A DNA stretch of 64,000 bases from Halpernia humi (GTDB lineage: Bacteria > Bacteroidota > Bacteroidia > Flavobacteriales > Weeksellaceae). Every line of letters starts with the position of its first letter. Position 1 is the first letter of the stretch. Made by a program: the position numbers and the translations under genes. A model generated the notes under the pieces. That model was given only the letters and a program-made list of their open reading frames with translations. It searched no databases and was not told the origin of the DNA. The stretch is taken from positions 434,001 through 498,000 of the forward strand of contig NZ_FNUS01000001.1 in assembly GCF_900108025.1 (NCBI RefSeq), given 5' to 3'. Shown in pieces: positions 47,598 through 54,781 of the stretch.

Positions 47598-47643
47598 CTC
47601 TTATTTTTTTTAACAAGCACACTTCGTAAAAAAAAAATAAGAG
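47598..47643. terminator. Long hairpin after uvrA
   Basis: A perfect 14-bp stem (CTCTTATTTTTTTT with AAAAAAAATAAGAG) and an 18-base loop. It may end the uvrA transcript; it is also directly next to the structured repeat at 47648 and may be part of that element. The rest of the 347-base gap (47577-47923) holds the repeat and the promoter of the next gene. Confidence 0.75.
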
Positions 47644-47647
47644 CCGG

Positions 47648-47712
47648 GCTGTCCGCTATATCTTTTCTAATTTTTTTTGCAAAAAAATTTAGAAAAGGAT
47701 GCCGCTTCCATC
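47648..47712. repeat. Structured repeat element, copy 2
   Basis: The arms GCTGTCCGCTATATC (47648-47662) and GGATGCCGCTTCCATC (47697-47712) are identical to copy 1 at 27181-27223. The inner part is quite different: TTTTCTAA pairs with TTAGAAAA around the palindrome TTTTTTTGCAAAAAAA. Different sequence but preserved self-pairing is the mark of a selected hairpin. No gene is inside. Confidence 0.85.
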
Positions 47713-47895
47713 ACTATTGCGAAAATTGTGGTAATTTTTTCACTTTTTTAAGAGTTTAAAACTATGAATCAAATTAATTTTAGTCAATCCTTTTGAATAT
47801 ACGAGCCTTAGATTCCTACGGAATGACAAATTTGCTTCTTAAATCTGTTCCTTTTTCAATAAAAAATATCATAAAAAAATCCACAAAACTTTCGT

Positions 47896-47903
47896 TACTT
47901 TTG
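47896..47903 (+). promoter_or_regulatory. Bacteroidota -7 element (TACTTTTG) for the GNAT gene
   Basis: TACTTTTG matches TAnnTTTG, 20 bases before the ATG. Confidence 0.45.
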
Positions 47904-47923
47904 TGATTTAAAAAACATTCTAA

Positions 47924-48421
47924 ATGAACTACGAAATCCGTGAAATGCAACCCGAAGATGGGGAAGTGGTTTTAAAAATTTTTCAGGAAGGCATCGATTC
48001 TGAAAACGCGACTTTTGACAATGAACCACCAACTTGGGAAGTTTGGGACACCAAACATTTCAATCTTTGCCGCTGGATTTTGGAAGATGAAAATAATGAA
48101 ATTGTTGGTTGGGCAGCCATTCAGCCTGTTAGTAACCGTGATTGTTTTCGTGGCGTTGCGGAAGTTAGTATTTATTTAACGGAAAAAGCACAAGGAAAAG
48201 GTCTCGGACAAATGTTGCTGCAAAAATTAATTTTAGACAGCGAAGAAAAAGAATTCTGGACTTTGCAATCCGGGATTTTTCCAGAAAATGAAGCAAGCGT
48301 TTCAGTTCATCATAAATTGGGATTTGTAACTGTAGGCCGACGTGAAAAAATTGCACAAATGAACGGGAAATGGCGTGATATTGTACTTTTAGAACGACGC
48401 TCTAAAATCGTGGGAATTTAA
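47924..48421 (+). CDS. GNAT acetyltransferase, phosphinothricin-acetyltransferase-like
   Basis: A 165-residue acetyl-CoA-dependent N-acetyltransferase. The Pat/YncA group pattern is clear: IREMQPEDGEVVLKIFQEGI at the start, GWAAIQPVS, the acetyl-CoA loop EKAQGKGLGQMLLQKLI near residue 88, and HHKLGFVTVGRREKIAQMNGKW near the end. Relatives acetylate phosphinothricin or methionine sulfoximine analogues; the natural substrate here is unknown. A methyltransferase gene follows after 48 bases on the same strand. Confidence 0.88.
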   Translation: MNYEIREMQPEDGEVVLKIFQEGIDSENATFDNEPPTWEVWDTKHFNLCRWILEDENNEIVGWAAIQPVSNRDCFRGVAEVSIYLTEKAQGKGLGQMLLQKLILDSEEKEFWTLQSGIFPENEASVSVHHKLGFVTVGRREKIAQMNGKWRDIVLLERRSKIVGI

Positions 48422-48469
48422 AATTTAATTTTATCTAGCAGATTTATCAAATAAAATCAATAAAATCTT

Positions 48470-49234
48470 TTGAAAAAAATAGCCAAATTTCTACTAAATA
48501 AAATCCCGCGACCTTGGTTAATTTCCTTGAGCGTAATTTTTCGACCTTTTATAGTACTTTTTTTTAAAGGAAATAAATTTACAGATCCAATCGACGGTAA
48601 TTCTTACCGAAAATTTTTGCCTTATGGTTACGGAAAACAAAGGGAAAATGCACTGTCACCGGGAACTTTAAGTTTAGAAAGACACCGCCAAATGTGGCTT
48701 TATTTAAAAAATGAAACCGATTTTTTTACAAAAAATTATAAAGTTTTACACATGGCACCGGAACAATCTTTTTTCAAACGGTTTCGAAAGATGAAAAATC
48801 TGGAGTATTTAACAGCCGATTTATTTTCGCCGATAGTAGATGTGAAAGCCGATATTTTAAATTTACCTTTTGAAAATGAAAGTTTTGATGTCGTTTTTTG
48901 CAATCATGTTTTAGAGCATATTGAAGACGACAAAAAAGCAATGTCGGAACTTTATCGTGTGATGAAACCTGGCGGTTGGGGAATTTTTCAAGTTCCCATG
49001 AAAAATTCTTTAGAAAAAACTTATGAAGATTTTAGCATTAAAGATCCCAAAGAAAGACAAAAACATTTCGGGCAATATGACCATGTTCGTTGGTACGGAA
49101 TGGATTATTTTCAGCGATTAGAAAGCGTTGGTTTCAAAGTTGACATTAATTATTATTCTAAAAAATTCTCTGCAGAAGAGAGAAAAAGATTTGGTTTAAA
49201 TGAAAATGAAATTTTGCCTTTGGTTTTTAAATAA
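48470..49234 (+). CDS. Class I SAM-dependent methyltransferase (Methyltransf_11)
   Basis: A 254-residue methyltransferase. A basic N-terminal extension is followed by the Rossmann fold, with an atypical motif I (VLHMAPEQSFFKRF near residue 87), NLPFENESFDVVFCNHVLEHIEDD (motif II/post-II region, near 129) and ELYRVMKPGGWGIFQVPM. Substrate unknown. The start is TTG; the frame upstream is closed and the next ATG lies well inside conserved sequence. It follows the GNAT gene and may share its promoter. Confidence 0.85.
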   Translation: MKKIAKFLLNKIPRPWLISLSVIFRPFIVLFFKGNKFTDPIDGNSYRKFLPYGYGKQRENALSPGTLSLERHRQMWLYLKNETDFFTKNYKVLHMAPEQSFFKRFRKMKNLEYLTADLFSPIVDVKADILNLPFENESFDVVFCNHVLEHIEDDKKAMSELYRVMKPGGWGIFQVPMKNSLEKTYEDFSIKDPKERQKHFGQYDHVRWYGMDYFQRLESVGFKVDINYYSKKFSAEERKRFGLNENEILPLVFK

Positions 49235-49361
49235 TAATTTTAAAAATAGTTTTTAAAGTAAAAAAGCAATTAATTCAAATATTTTTTTTCAATATGAAAG
49301 TGGGATAGTGGTGTAAAACTTTTCATTAGTATATTCCTGAAAATTAATCCTTAAAAATCAC

Positions 49362-49369
49362 TAAATTTG
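49362..49369 (+). promoter_or_regulatory. Bacteroidota -7 element (TAAATTTG) for era
   Basis: TAAATTTG matches TAnnTTTG and lies 96 bases upstream of the era start. The heptanucleotide repeat then falls inside the 5' untranslated leader. Confidence 0.45.
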
Positions 49370-49418
49370 CCTATTAAAAATTTCACAAATAATCTTAGAA
49401 GAAAATTTTAGAAATGAC

Positions 49419-49460
49419 AAAATCTAAAATCTAAAATCTAAAATCTAAAATCTAAAATCT
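49419..49460. repeat. Heptanucleotide repeat (AAAATCT)6 just before era
   Basis: Six exact copies of AAAATCT, ending 5 bases before the era ATG. It is a simple-sequence repeat whose copy number may vary by slippage and change the length of the era leader. Confidence 0.95.
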
Positions 49461-49465
49461 TTTAA

Positions 49466-50341
49466 ATGCACAAAGCAGGATTTGTAAATATAGTAGGAAA
49501 ACCAAACGCGGGAAAATCGACTTTGCTCAATCAATTAATGGGCGAAAAATTAGCGATTGTGACGCAAAAAGCCCAAACAACAAGACACAGAATTTTTGGG
49601 ATTTATAATGAAGAAGACCTTCAAATTGTTTTTTCAGATACGCCCGGCGTTTTAGAACCGAAGTACGAATTGCAAGAAAAAATGATGGATTTTGTGAAAG
49701 ATTCTTTGCAAGATGCAGACGTTTTTTTATTCATCACGGATATAAAAGATCAAGACAAACCATCGGAATATTTGATTGAAAAATTAAACAAAATTCCCGT
49801 TCCAGTGCTGCTTTTATTGAATAAAGTAGATGAAACGACTCAGGAAAAAATGGAAGAGGCGGTTGCCTTTTGGCACGAGAAAATCCCTAAAGCTGAAATT
49901 TTACCGATTTCTGCTTTAAAAGCTTATAATATTGATTACATTTTACCAAAATTAAAGGAACTTTTACCAGAAAATCCGCCTTATTATGATAAAGACCAAA
50001 TAACGGATAAGCCGGAGCGTTTTTTTGTAAATGAAGCCATTCGGGAGAAAATTTTATTGAATTACGAAAAAGAAATTCCGTATTCTGTAGAAGTGGTGAC
50101 CGAACAATTTCAAGAAAAAGAAACGGCAATCGTCATTGATGCAGTGATTTATGTGGAACGCGACAGCCAAAAGGGAATTATTATTGGGCACAAAGGCGAG
50201 ATGATAAAAAAAGTTGGAACACAGGCAAGATTAGATTTAGAGAAATTTTTCGGTAAGAAAATTCACTTAAGCCTATTTGTGAAAGTTCGAAAAGATTGGC
50301 GAAAAAATGAGCGCGATTTAAAAGGATTTGGTTATAGATAA
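49466..50341 (+). CDS. era: GTPase Era
   Basis: An essential GTPase that binds 16S rRNA during 30S ribosome maturation. The 291-residue protein has the G1 loop GKPNAGKST (residues 9-17), SDTPGV (G3), LLNKVDE (G4), an SALK region (G5), and a C-terminal KH domain (YVERDSQKGIIIGHKGEMIKKVG) that binds RNA. The start ATG follows directly on the heptanucleotide repeat with no Shine-Dalgarno sequence. Confidence 0.97.
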   Translation: MHKAGFVNIVGKPNAGKSTLLNQLMGEKLAIVTQKAQTTRHRIFGIYNEEDLQIVFSDTPGVLEPKYELQEKMMDFVKDSLQDADVFLFITDIKDQDKPSEYLIEKLNKIPVPVLLLLNKVDETTQEKMEEAVAFWHEKIPKAEILPISALKAYNIDYILPKLKELLPENPPYYDKDQITDKPERFFVNEAIREKILLNYEKEIPYSVEVVTEQFQEKETAIVIDAVIYVERDSQKGIIIGHKGEMIKKVGTQARLDLEKFFGKKIHLSLFVKVRKDWRKNERDLKGFGYR

Positions 50342-50432
50342 ATACCTATAAAAGTAATTAAATAGATGGTTTTCGACAATATTTTTGGTAAGCGATTTTA
50401 TTTTTATTAGTTTTGGTAAAATATTTTACTTT

Positions 50433-50855
50433 ATGAAGTTCAATAGTATTTCGCATAATACCAATGCGTTATCAATAGTTCTGCTGATAGCCAGAATTTT
50501 TATCGGATTCGCAATGTTGACGCACGGCTACCCGAAATTGCAAAAATTATTTTCTGGGGAAAATATAGAATTTTTTTCTCTTTTTGGATTAAGCGCAAAA
50601 CTATCATTGGCTTTAGCAGTTTTTGCTGAATTTGTCGGCTCTTTTTTTATAATTTTAGGCCTATTTACCAGAACTTTTTCGGTACCTTTAATTATTACAA
50701 TGTTACTCGCGGCGTTCTATGTGCATGGCAATGATGCTTTTAGTGAGAGAGAATTAGCACTTTTATATTTATGTGTTTACATTATGCTCTTCGTTTTGGG
50801 CGGTGGCAAATATAGTATAGATGCGATGATGCAAAAGAAAACCAGGGTATATTAA
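50433..50855 (+). CDS. DoxX family membrane protein
   Basis: A 140-residue inner-membrane protein with four hydrophobic helices and the family pattern LIARIFIGFAMLTHGYPKLQKL in the first helix and FAEFVGSFFIILGLFTR in the third. DoxX-type proteins take part in redox or sulfur stress in some bacteria; the role here is unknown. The start at 50433 was preferred over an upstream alternative because the extra 16 residues contribute no helix of the family. It is the last chromosomal gene before the dif site. Confidence 0.85.
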   Translation: MKFNSISHNTNALSIVLLIARIFIGFAMLTHGYPKLQKLFSGENIEFFSLFGLSAKLSLALAVFAEFVGSFFIILGLFTRTFSVPLIITMLLAAFYVHGNDAFSERELALLYLCVYIMLFVLGGGKYSIDAMMQKKTRVY

Positions 50856-50953
50856 GTTTGTAAAAGCCTTTTGCTTTTTGTCGTCGTCGTAGAATTCCAT
50901 AGTAATTGTACATATTTTGTTAGAGTAAATTTTTCGTTTTAACATAATATTCT

Positions 50954-50981
50954 ATTTAACATAATATAAATTATAGGCAGT
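50954..50981. other. dif: Chromosome-dimer resolution site dif, now attL of the integrated element
   Basis: The XerD arm ATTTAACATAA (50954-50964) is identical to the E. coli dif arm in reverse orientation. The 6-base centre TATAAA and the XerC-type arm TTATAGGCAGT (50971-50981) follow. The centre differs from E. coli by one base. The core and XerC arm, extended to 50988, recur exactly at 59238-59261. This is the junction between the chromosome (left) and the element (right). Confidence 0.88.
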
Positions 50982-51108
50982 TTTTTAATTATAGTAATTC
51001 AAAATTTTTGGAACTTTTTAACTTTGTAAATCTAATTTTTAGTGTTATTTATTGCAATATTAAAAATTAATTGATTAAAAACAAAATTTAAAGTTAAAAT
51101 AAAAAATA

Positions 51109-51327
51109 TTACTTTGGCTTGTGAGGTATAAAACCACCCTTTCTATATTGTCCTATAAACCGACCACTTCGCCTAACATAAACGTTTATTCTTTGCCACG
51201 AAGAAAAATTTTTATCCAAATATTGAGATAACAAGTAAGGAGAATGTACATAAGTGTATTTTATCAACATCTTTTTTTCGTCAAAAACAATGACACTATA
51301 ATCATTTTTATTTTTAAACTCAATCAC
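51109..51327 (-). CDS. Small basic phage protein, unknown function
   Basis: A 72-residue, lysine/arginine- and aromatic-rich protein (NVYVRRSGRFIGQYRKGGFIP near its end) without a signal peptide. It is the last leftward gene of the element, 35 bases after the two-helix membrane protein. The basic tail could bind DNA or a membrane surface, but no family is recognised. Confidence 0.5.
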   Translation of the reverse strand: MIEFKNKNDYSVIVFDEKKMLIKYTYVHSPYLLSQYLDKNFSSWQRINVYVRRSGRFIGQYRKGGFIPHKPK

Positions 51328-51362
51328 TACGAAAATTTTTTAAAGTTCCAATAAAAACAGAT

Positions 51363-51626
51363 TTAGGCATCTGTACTTTCAATATCTATTTTATTATCTT
51401 TTTGCTTTATAGAAGTTTTTCTTTTTTGGTTCATAAATTTATAACGTGCCAAATCTGAAAAGAAAGCAATTATTTGAACAACCAAAATTAATACAATTTG
51501 AGAAATTATAGGGTAAAAAAACTCTAACGAAAAAACACCAGTTAAGCCAAGAGTAGAAATTAACGAAAAAGGATGTTTCTGAAAAACATCCTGTAAAGAA
51601 CTTAATTTAATAAATTGATGAAACAT
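51363..51626 (-). CDS. Two-helix membrane protein of the prophage (holin candidate)
   Basis: An 87-residue protein with two predicted membrane helices (about residues 22-40 and 43-60) and a charged lysine-rich C-terminal tail (KRKTSIKQKDNK). Size, topology and its place in the same strand group as the lysozyme would suit a holin, or a membrane component of an internally enveloped capsid. No family is recognised. Confidence 0.5.
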   Translation of the reverse strand: MFHQFIKLSSLQDVFQKHPFSLISTLGLTGVFSLEFFYPIISQIVLILVVQIIAFFSDLARYKFMNQKRKTSIKQKDNKIDIESTDA

Positions 51627-51636
51627 ATTTTTATAT

Positions 51637-52044
51637 CTAAGGTTTTGGGTTTGAATTATCTACGCCAGTGGGCTGAACATCATTAGAACCAGTGCCAGTA
51701 CCTGTTTTAACATCTGAACCAATACAACTACAATATACATTAATAGTCTCATTTCTATTTATTCCTGTTTGATAAGGATTAGGCGGCGGACAATTGCAAG
51801 GAACATCGTCCAAAGGCAAACCCAAATCACCACCATGTTGGGGAGGTGGTAAAATATCAATAGGATTTTTTACTACTGGATAATCTGTTTTAGTTTTATC
51901 ATCAACAGAAGAAACACCACCAGAACTTACGGGAGTTATTTTATTTGCGGATGAATTAGCACCGAAATATTTCCACAATGCAAGAAGACTTAAAACGATT
52001 GCAATTAAATCAATTGTTTTATTTGAATTTGATTTTTTATACAT
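51637..52044 (-). CDS. Single-TM phage protein with proline-rich region and CxC motifs
   Basis: A 135-residue protein with an N-terminal membrane helix (LIAIVLSLLALWKYF near residues 13-27), followed by a Gly/Pro/Asp-rich outer part containing ILPPPQHGG and two CxC motifs (PCNCPP and VYCSCIG). The layout suits a membrane-anchored virion protein of the internal membrane; function unknown. Confidence 0.5.
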   Translation of the reverse strand: MYKKSNSNKTIDLIAIVLSLLALWKYFGANSSANKITPVSSGGVSSVDDKTKTDYPVVKNPIDILPPPQHGGDLGLPLDDVPCNCPPPNPYQTGINRNETINVYCSCIGSDVKTGTGTGSNDVQPTGVDNSNPKP

Positions 52045-52056
52045 TTTATTTATTTT

Positions 52057-52152
52057 TTAAGGATTATTTGTTATTTCAACAGTTGTATATGATGTTAGAT
52101 AAAAACAAGCAACTACGATTACAAAGTATTTTAAATATTGGGTTTTAAACAT
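52057..52152 (-). CDS. 31-residue hydrophobic peptide
   Basis: A very short frame with a central hydrophobic stretch (YFVIVVACFYLTSY). It lies between two leftward genes of the element, with gaps of 12 and 20 bases, which fits the tight packing of small virus genomes. Support is only from spacing and hydrophobicity. Confidence 0.35.
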   Translation of the reverse strand: MFKTQYLKYFVIVVACFYLTSYTTVEITNNP

Positions 52153-52172
52153 TTTTTTTAATTTTGAAAGAA

Positions 52173-52640
52173 TTACAGATTAACAGTAATTTTAAAGTTA
52201 TTATTTGTTAATGGTATGAACTCGCTTAACTGAATTTGATTTGAATCTATTAACGACTGAACAGTATTTTTAAACTTAACAACATCTTTATTTTGAGGGG
52301 TTAAATCAACGGCTAGACATTGATTGTAATCATTCAAATTTTCATTAGTAGGCTTTTCATATCCACGACTAATTAAAACAGGCGACCCAAAAGCAATTCT
52401 TATTTTATCCATAATTCGAGAGAGACCGTACCAATTTTTTAGATATGCTGCAGCAATATCGAAATTTTTAAAATACTCCTGTTTGGTAAAATATTTAGGC
52501 TGATAATCTGTAAAATCAGCAGAACCAATGCCTAAACTTAAAACAGATTTTTTATTAAAACTTTGAAAAATGAAATAACCTATAACGCCTAAAAAAGACT
52601 GTAAGAAAATGCTTTTATAATTTACTTTATTGTTTGGCAT
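52173..52640 (-). CDS. Membrane-anchored M15-peptidase-like protein, zinc ligands lost
   Basis: A 155-residue protein with one N-terminal membrane helix (about residues 11-27). Residues 50-120 follow the pattern of M15_3 D,D-carboxypeptidase-like domains: YFTKQEYF, then FGSPVLISRGYEKP, then YNQCLAVDLTPQN, which corresponds to the usual SQHxxGxAxDI. Asp112 is kept, but the metal-binding histidine and the glycine are replaced (N, C). A structural or cell-wall-binding role is therefore more likely than catalysis. M15-like genes are known from other small Bacteroidota phages. Confidence 0.5.
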   Translation of the reverse strand: MPNNKVNYKSIFLQSFLGVIGYFIFQSFNKKSVLSLGIGSADFTDYQPKYFTKQEYFKNFDIAAAYLKNWYGLSRIMDKIRIAFGSPVLISRGYEKPTNENLNDYNQCLAVDLTPQNKDVVKFKNTVQSLIDSNQIQLSEFIPLTNNNFKITVNL

Positions 52641-52657
52641 AATTTTTTATATTTTTG
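52630..52657 (+). promoter_or_regulatory. Bacteroidota promoter for the rightward cargo gene
   Basis: TTG at 52630-52632 and TATTTTTG at 52650-52657, separated by 17 bases, 26 bases before the ATG at 52684. It overlaps the start of the leftward M15-like gene, so the two units are divergent. Confidence 0.6.
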
Positions 52658-52683
52658 TTTTTATTAACACTAAATTTTTACAA

Positions 52684-53085
52684 ATGAAAACTTTATTTTT
52701 TCTATTAATCCCTACTCTATTTTTTGCGCAATCTAAAAAAGAAATAAAAAAAATAGAACAGAAAATAAAAAACTCTTATTATTACTCATTTTTATCGGAC
52801 AACATTAACTTAAAAAAAACCGCTAAATTTTACGCATGTTTAGATAAATATTATAAAGACGTAAATATTTACGAAGACAAACCATTTTTAAACAAAAAAG
52901 AATTTTTAAAAAAATACCCAGAATATTTTTCAAAAGACGGAAAAGAAGAAAGAAATCTCAACCAATATCATTATGATAAATATTATGAATTTGCTTCAAT
53001 GATGCAACTAGCATACATGCACGAACAATTCGACGAAAACGGAAAAAGCATCACATTTCCAAAATGCATAAAAAGCGAATTTTAA
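52684..53085 (+). CDS. Rightward signal-peptide protein in the prophage (cargo/moron candidate)
   Basis: A 133-residue protein and the only gene of the element on the plus strand. It begins with a clean signal peptide (MKTLFFLLIPTLFFAQS) and has a lysine/tyrosine-rich body (KKIEQKIKNSYYYSF, LNKKEFLKKYPEYFSKDGK). No family is recognised. The start at 52684 is chosen over an earlier in-frame codon because the promoter overlaps that region and the signal peptide begins here. Its own promoter and opposite orientation suggest expression during lysogeny, for example a host-benefit or superinfection-exclusion protein (inference). Confidence 0.65.
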   Translation: MKTLFFLLIPTLFFAQSKKEIKKIEQKIKNSYYYSFLSDNINLKKTAKFYACLDKYYKDVNIYEDKPFLNKKEFLKKYPEYFSKDGKEERNLNQYHYDKYYEFASMMQLAYMHEQFDENGKSITFPKCIKSEF

Positions 53086-53163
53086 TAAAAATTTTTAACA
53101 TTAACTTAATTATTAAGAAGTTTACCAACAATAAAAAATAAAAAAAAAAGAGTTTACTAAATC

Positions 53164-53868
53164 CTATAAATAAGCAGGTATCTTAATTTTTCCCTGATTA
53201 TATAATTTAGCACTTGCTACTTGGTCGTAAAATCTACCATTCTTTGGAAATTGATTTGTAACAATAGACAAATTTTTATCTATTTCAAAGCCCATTAAAT
53301 AGTTGGCTAATCTAAATCTAGAAATAAATATACCGACAAAAAAACGACAATCTGAACCAGTTAAGAAATTTGCACCAATACCATTTCTAGTTAACAACCA
53401 ATTAGCAAAAGAGACATCAGTACTTAAATTTTTCTTTAAATTATCCTGACGGGTTTTAGTAAATCCATTAAAAAACAAATAGTAAATAACATCTAATTGC
53501 TTTTGAGACAAAGGAACTAAACAAGCCGAAGCAAACGCTTTAGTTCTATCAACATAAACCTTACTTACAATTATAGCCTGACTATTTAAATAATCTGTAG
53601 AGTAATATTTACCTTTAACAGGTTTAGAACCATCAGAAAAATAAGTTAAACCAGTTCCAACAGTAACAGGGTCGCCAACACGTTGATAAGCAACATTTGA
53701 AAAACCCTCAATCTTGCCCTTGACTTGTAGAATAGCATCGGAAGGCCTCCAATTATTAATAAAAAAACTATTATTATTATTATTATTATTCACAGTACTA
53801 TTTTTTAACAGATCATCAAACCATTTACCAAAAAAGCCACCAAAAAGTAGAAAAGGAAAAGGAAACAT
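53164..53868 (-). CDS. Phage lysozyme (GH24-like) with N-terminal membrane segment and poly-Asn linker
   Basis: A 234-residue peptidoglycan hydrolase. Residues 1-17 (MFPFPFLLFGGFFGKWF) are hydrophobic, followed by a run of seven asparagines (about 27-33) and a lysozyme domain beginning KIEGFSNVAYQRVGDPVTVGTG. Glu54 matches the catalytic glutamate and Thr69 the conserved threonine of T4-type lysozymes; the aspartate position (+9) is Arg63, although Asp66 is nearby. It probably opens the host wall at entry or lysis; the N-terminal segment could tether it to the virion membrane. Confidence 0.8.
   Translation of the reverse strand: MFPFPFLLFGGFFGKWFDDLLKNSTVNNNNNNNSFFINNWRPSDAILQVKGKIEGFSNVAYQRVGDPVTVGTGLTYFSDGSKPVKGKYYSTDYLNSQAIIVSKVYVDRTKAFASACLVPLSQKQLDVIYYLFFNGFTKTRQDNLKKNLSTDVSFANWLLTRNGIGANFLTGSDCRFFVGIFISRFRLANYLMGFEIDKNLSIVTNQFPKNGRFYDQVASAKLYNQGKIKIPAYL
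53770..53790. repeat. (ATT)7 trinucleotide run inside the lysozyme gene
   Basis: Seven exact ATT units, coding for the run of asparagines between the hydrophobic N terminus and the lysozyme domain. Slippage would change linker length without a frameshift. Confidence 0.95.
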
Positions 53869-53887
53869 TTATTTATTTTTTTTTTAA

Positions 53888-53923
53888 AAAAGGCGTTTAA
53901 TATCAAAGTATTAAACGCCTTTT
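53888..53923. terminator. Bidirectional-looking terminator inside the prophage
   Basis: A perfect 15-bp stem (AAAAGGCGTTTAATA with TATTAAACGCCTTTT) and a 6-base loop. It separates the structural genes on the right from the lysozyme and membrane-protein genes on the left. Confidence 0.88.
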
Positions 53924-53938
53924 AAATTAACACTAAAA

Positions 53939-54091
53939 CTATTTTTTTGTAGGTTTTTGAACGGGAGCGTTTTCTTTATGCCAAATGTTTAAAGAATCAA
54001 CTTTCTCAATAACTTGTATTACTAAATTCGCATAATAACGAATTTTCGGAGCGTTTTCAAAAATGAATGTCAAAACGTTTTTTAATTTCAT
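53939..54091 (-). CDS. 50-residue phage protein, unknown
   Basis: A short frame (MKLKNVLTFIFENAPKIRYY at the start) with an amphipathic N-terminal half and a lysine-rich end (QKPTKK). It lies 21 bases after the 146-residue gene and just upstream of the terminator. Its position in the compact gene string is the main support. Confidence 0.45.
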   Translation of the reverse strand: MKLKNVLTFIFENAPKIRYYANLVIQVIEKVDSLNIWHKENAPVQKPTKK

Positions 54092-54112
54092 ACCAATATA
54101 TTTTTTTTTTGA

Positions 54113-54553
54113 TTAATAAACTTTTCCAAAAAATCCAGTAACACGCTTTCCACTTCTCGTTACACCACTACCATTTGGGGAGATAACCAAGCCTAATTCT
54201 TTAATGAAAATTTTCTTTGTGTCTTTTGACATTAAACACCAGTAGGTTTGCGTAGTTCCCATATCCCTATTGACAACCTCAACAACATAACGCATACTAA
54301 TTTTACCGTCTTGGCTTGCATGTTCTACACCATCAACAGGAAAAGCATTAGCCGTCATTAAACCGTTTTTTGTCTTTCGCCAAGCATTTACAGAAGTCCC
54401 GCCCTCATTCTTTCCCTTTTTTATTCGGGAATAAACAGCACCACTTTTTTTCTCGTTTTGAACAAAATTATAAGAATTATTCTGTTCATAATTATTACCG
54501 CCAAAGCGTTGATTTCGGCTTCTATTACGATTTTGATAGTTTGAATTTCTCAT
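54113..54553 (-). CDS. Basic phage protein with Arg/Asn/Gln-rich N terminus
   Basis: A 146-residue protein. The first 45 residues are arginine/asparagine-rich and low-complexity (NRNRSRNQRFGGNNYEQNN), suggesting binding of the DNA genome. Residues 60-146 form a compact domain with WRKTKNGLMTANAFPVDG and TYWCLMSKDTKKIFIKELG. No family is recognised. A ssDNA-binding or genome-condensing role is an inference from composition. Confidence 0.55.
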   Translation of the reverse strand: MRNSNYQNRNRSRNQRFGGNNYEQNNSYNFVQNEKKSGAVYSRIKKGKNEGGTSVNAWRKTKNGLMTANAFPVDGVEHASQDGKISMRYVVEVVNRDMGTTQTYWCLMSKDTKKIFIKELGLVISPNGSGVTRSGKRVTGFFGKVY

Positions 54554-54559
54554 AATTTA

Positions 54560-54739
54560 TTATTTAAAAATTCTACTTCTATTTTTCTCGGGAATCCAAA
54601 AATACAAACCAAGAACACCAATAGCGATAAAAACTATATAGCCAAGATTTATAAGTGTCGCTCCTGTACTATCTTTTACAAGAGGAGTATTTAAAAATTC
54701 CTCTATTTTATTGACAGTTTGTGTTTGAGTTACTTCCAT
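54560..54739 (-). CDS. 59-residue single-TM phage protein
   Basis: A short frame with one membrane helix (LGYIVFIAIGVLGLYFWIP, about residues 32-50) and a basic end (EKNRSRIFK). The helix-then-basic-tail layout resembles small membrane proteins of internally enveloped phages. It starts 42 bases after the 292-residue gene and ends 6 bases before the next. Confidence 0.55.
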   Translation of the reverse strand: MEVTQTQTVNKIEEFLNTPLVKDSTGATLINLGYIVFIAIGVLGLYFWIPEKNRSRIFK

Positions 54740-54781
54740 TTTTTCATTATTTTTTTTTGATTGATTAATAAAATTTATTTT

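Noticed and set aside
49419-49460. CRISPR-like or phage-related repeat
   Set aside because: Seven-base perfect repeats without spacers are a simple-sequence repeat.
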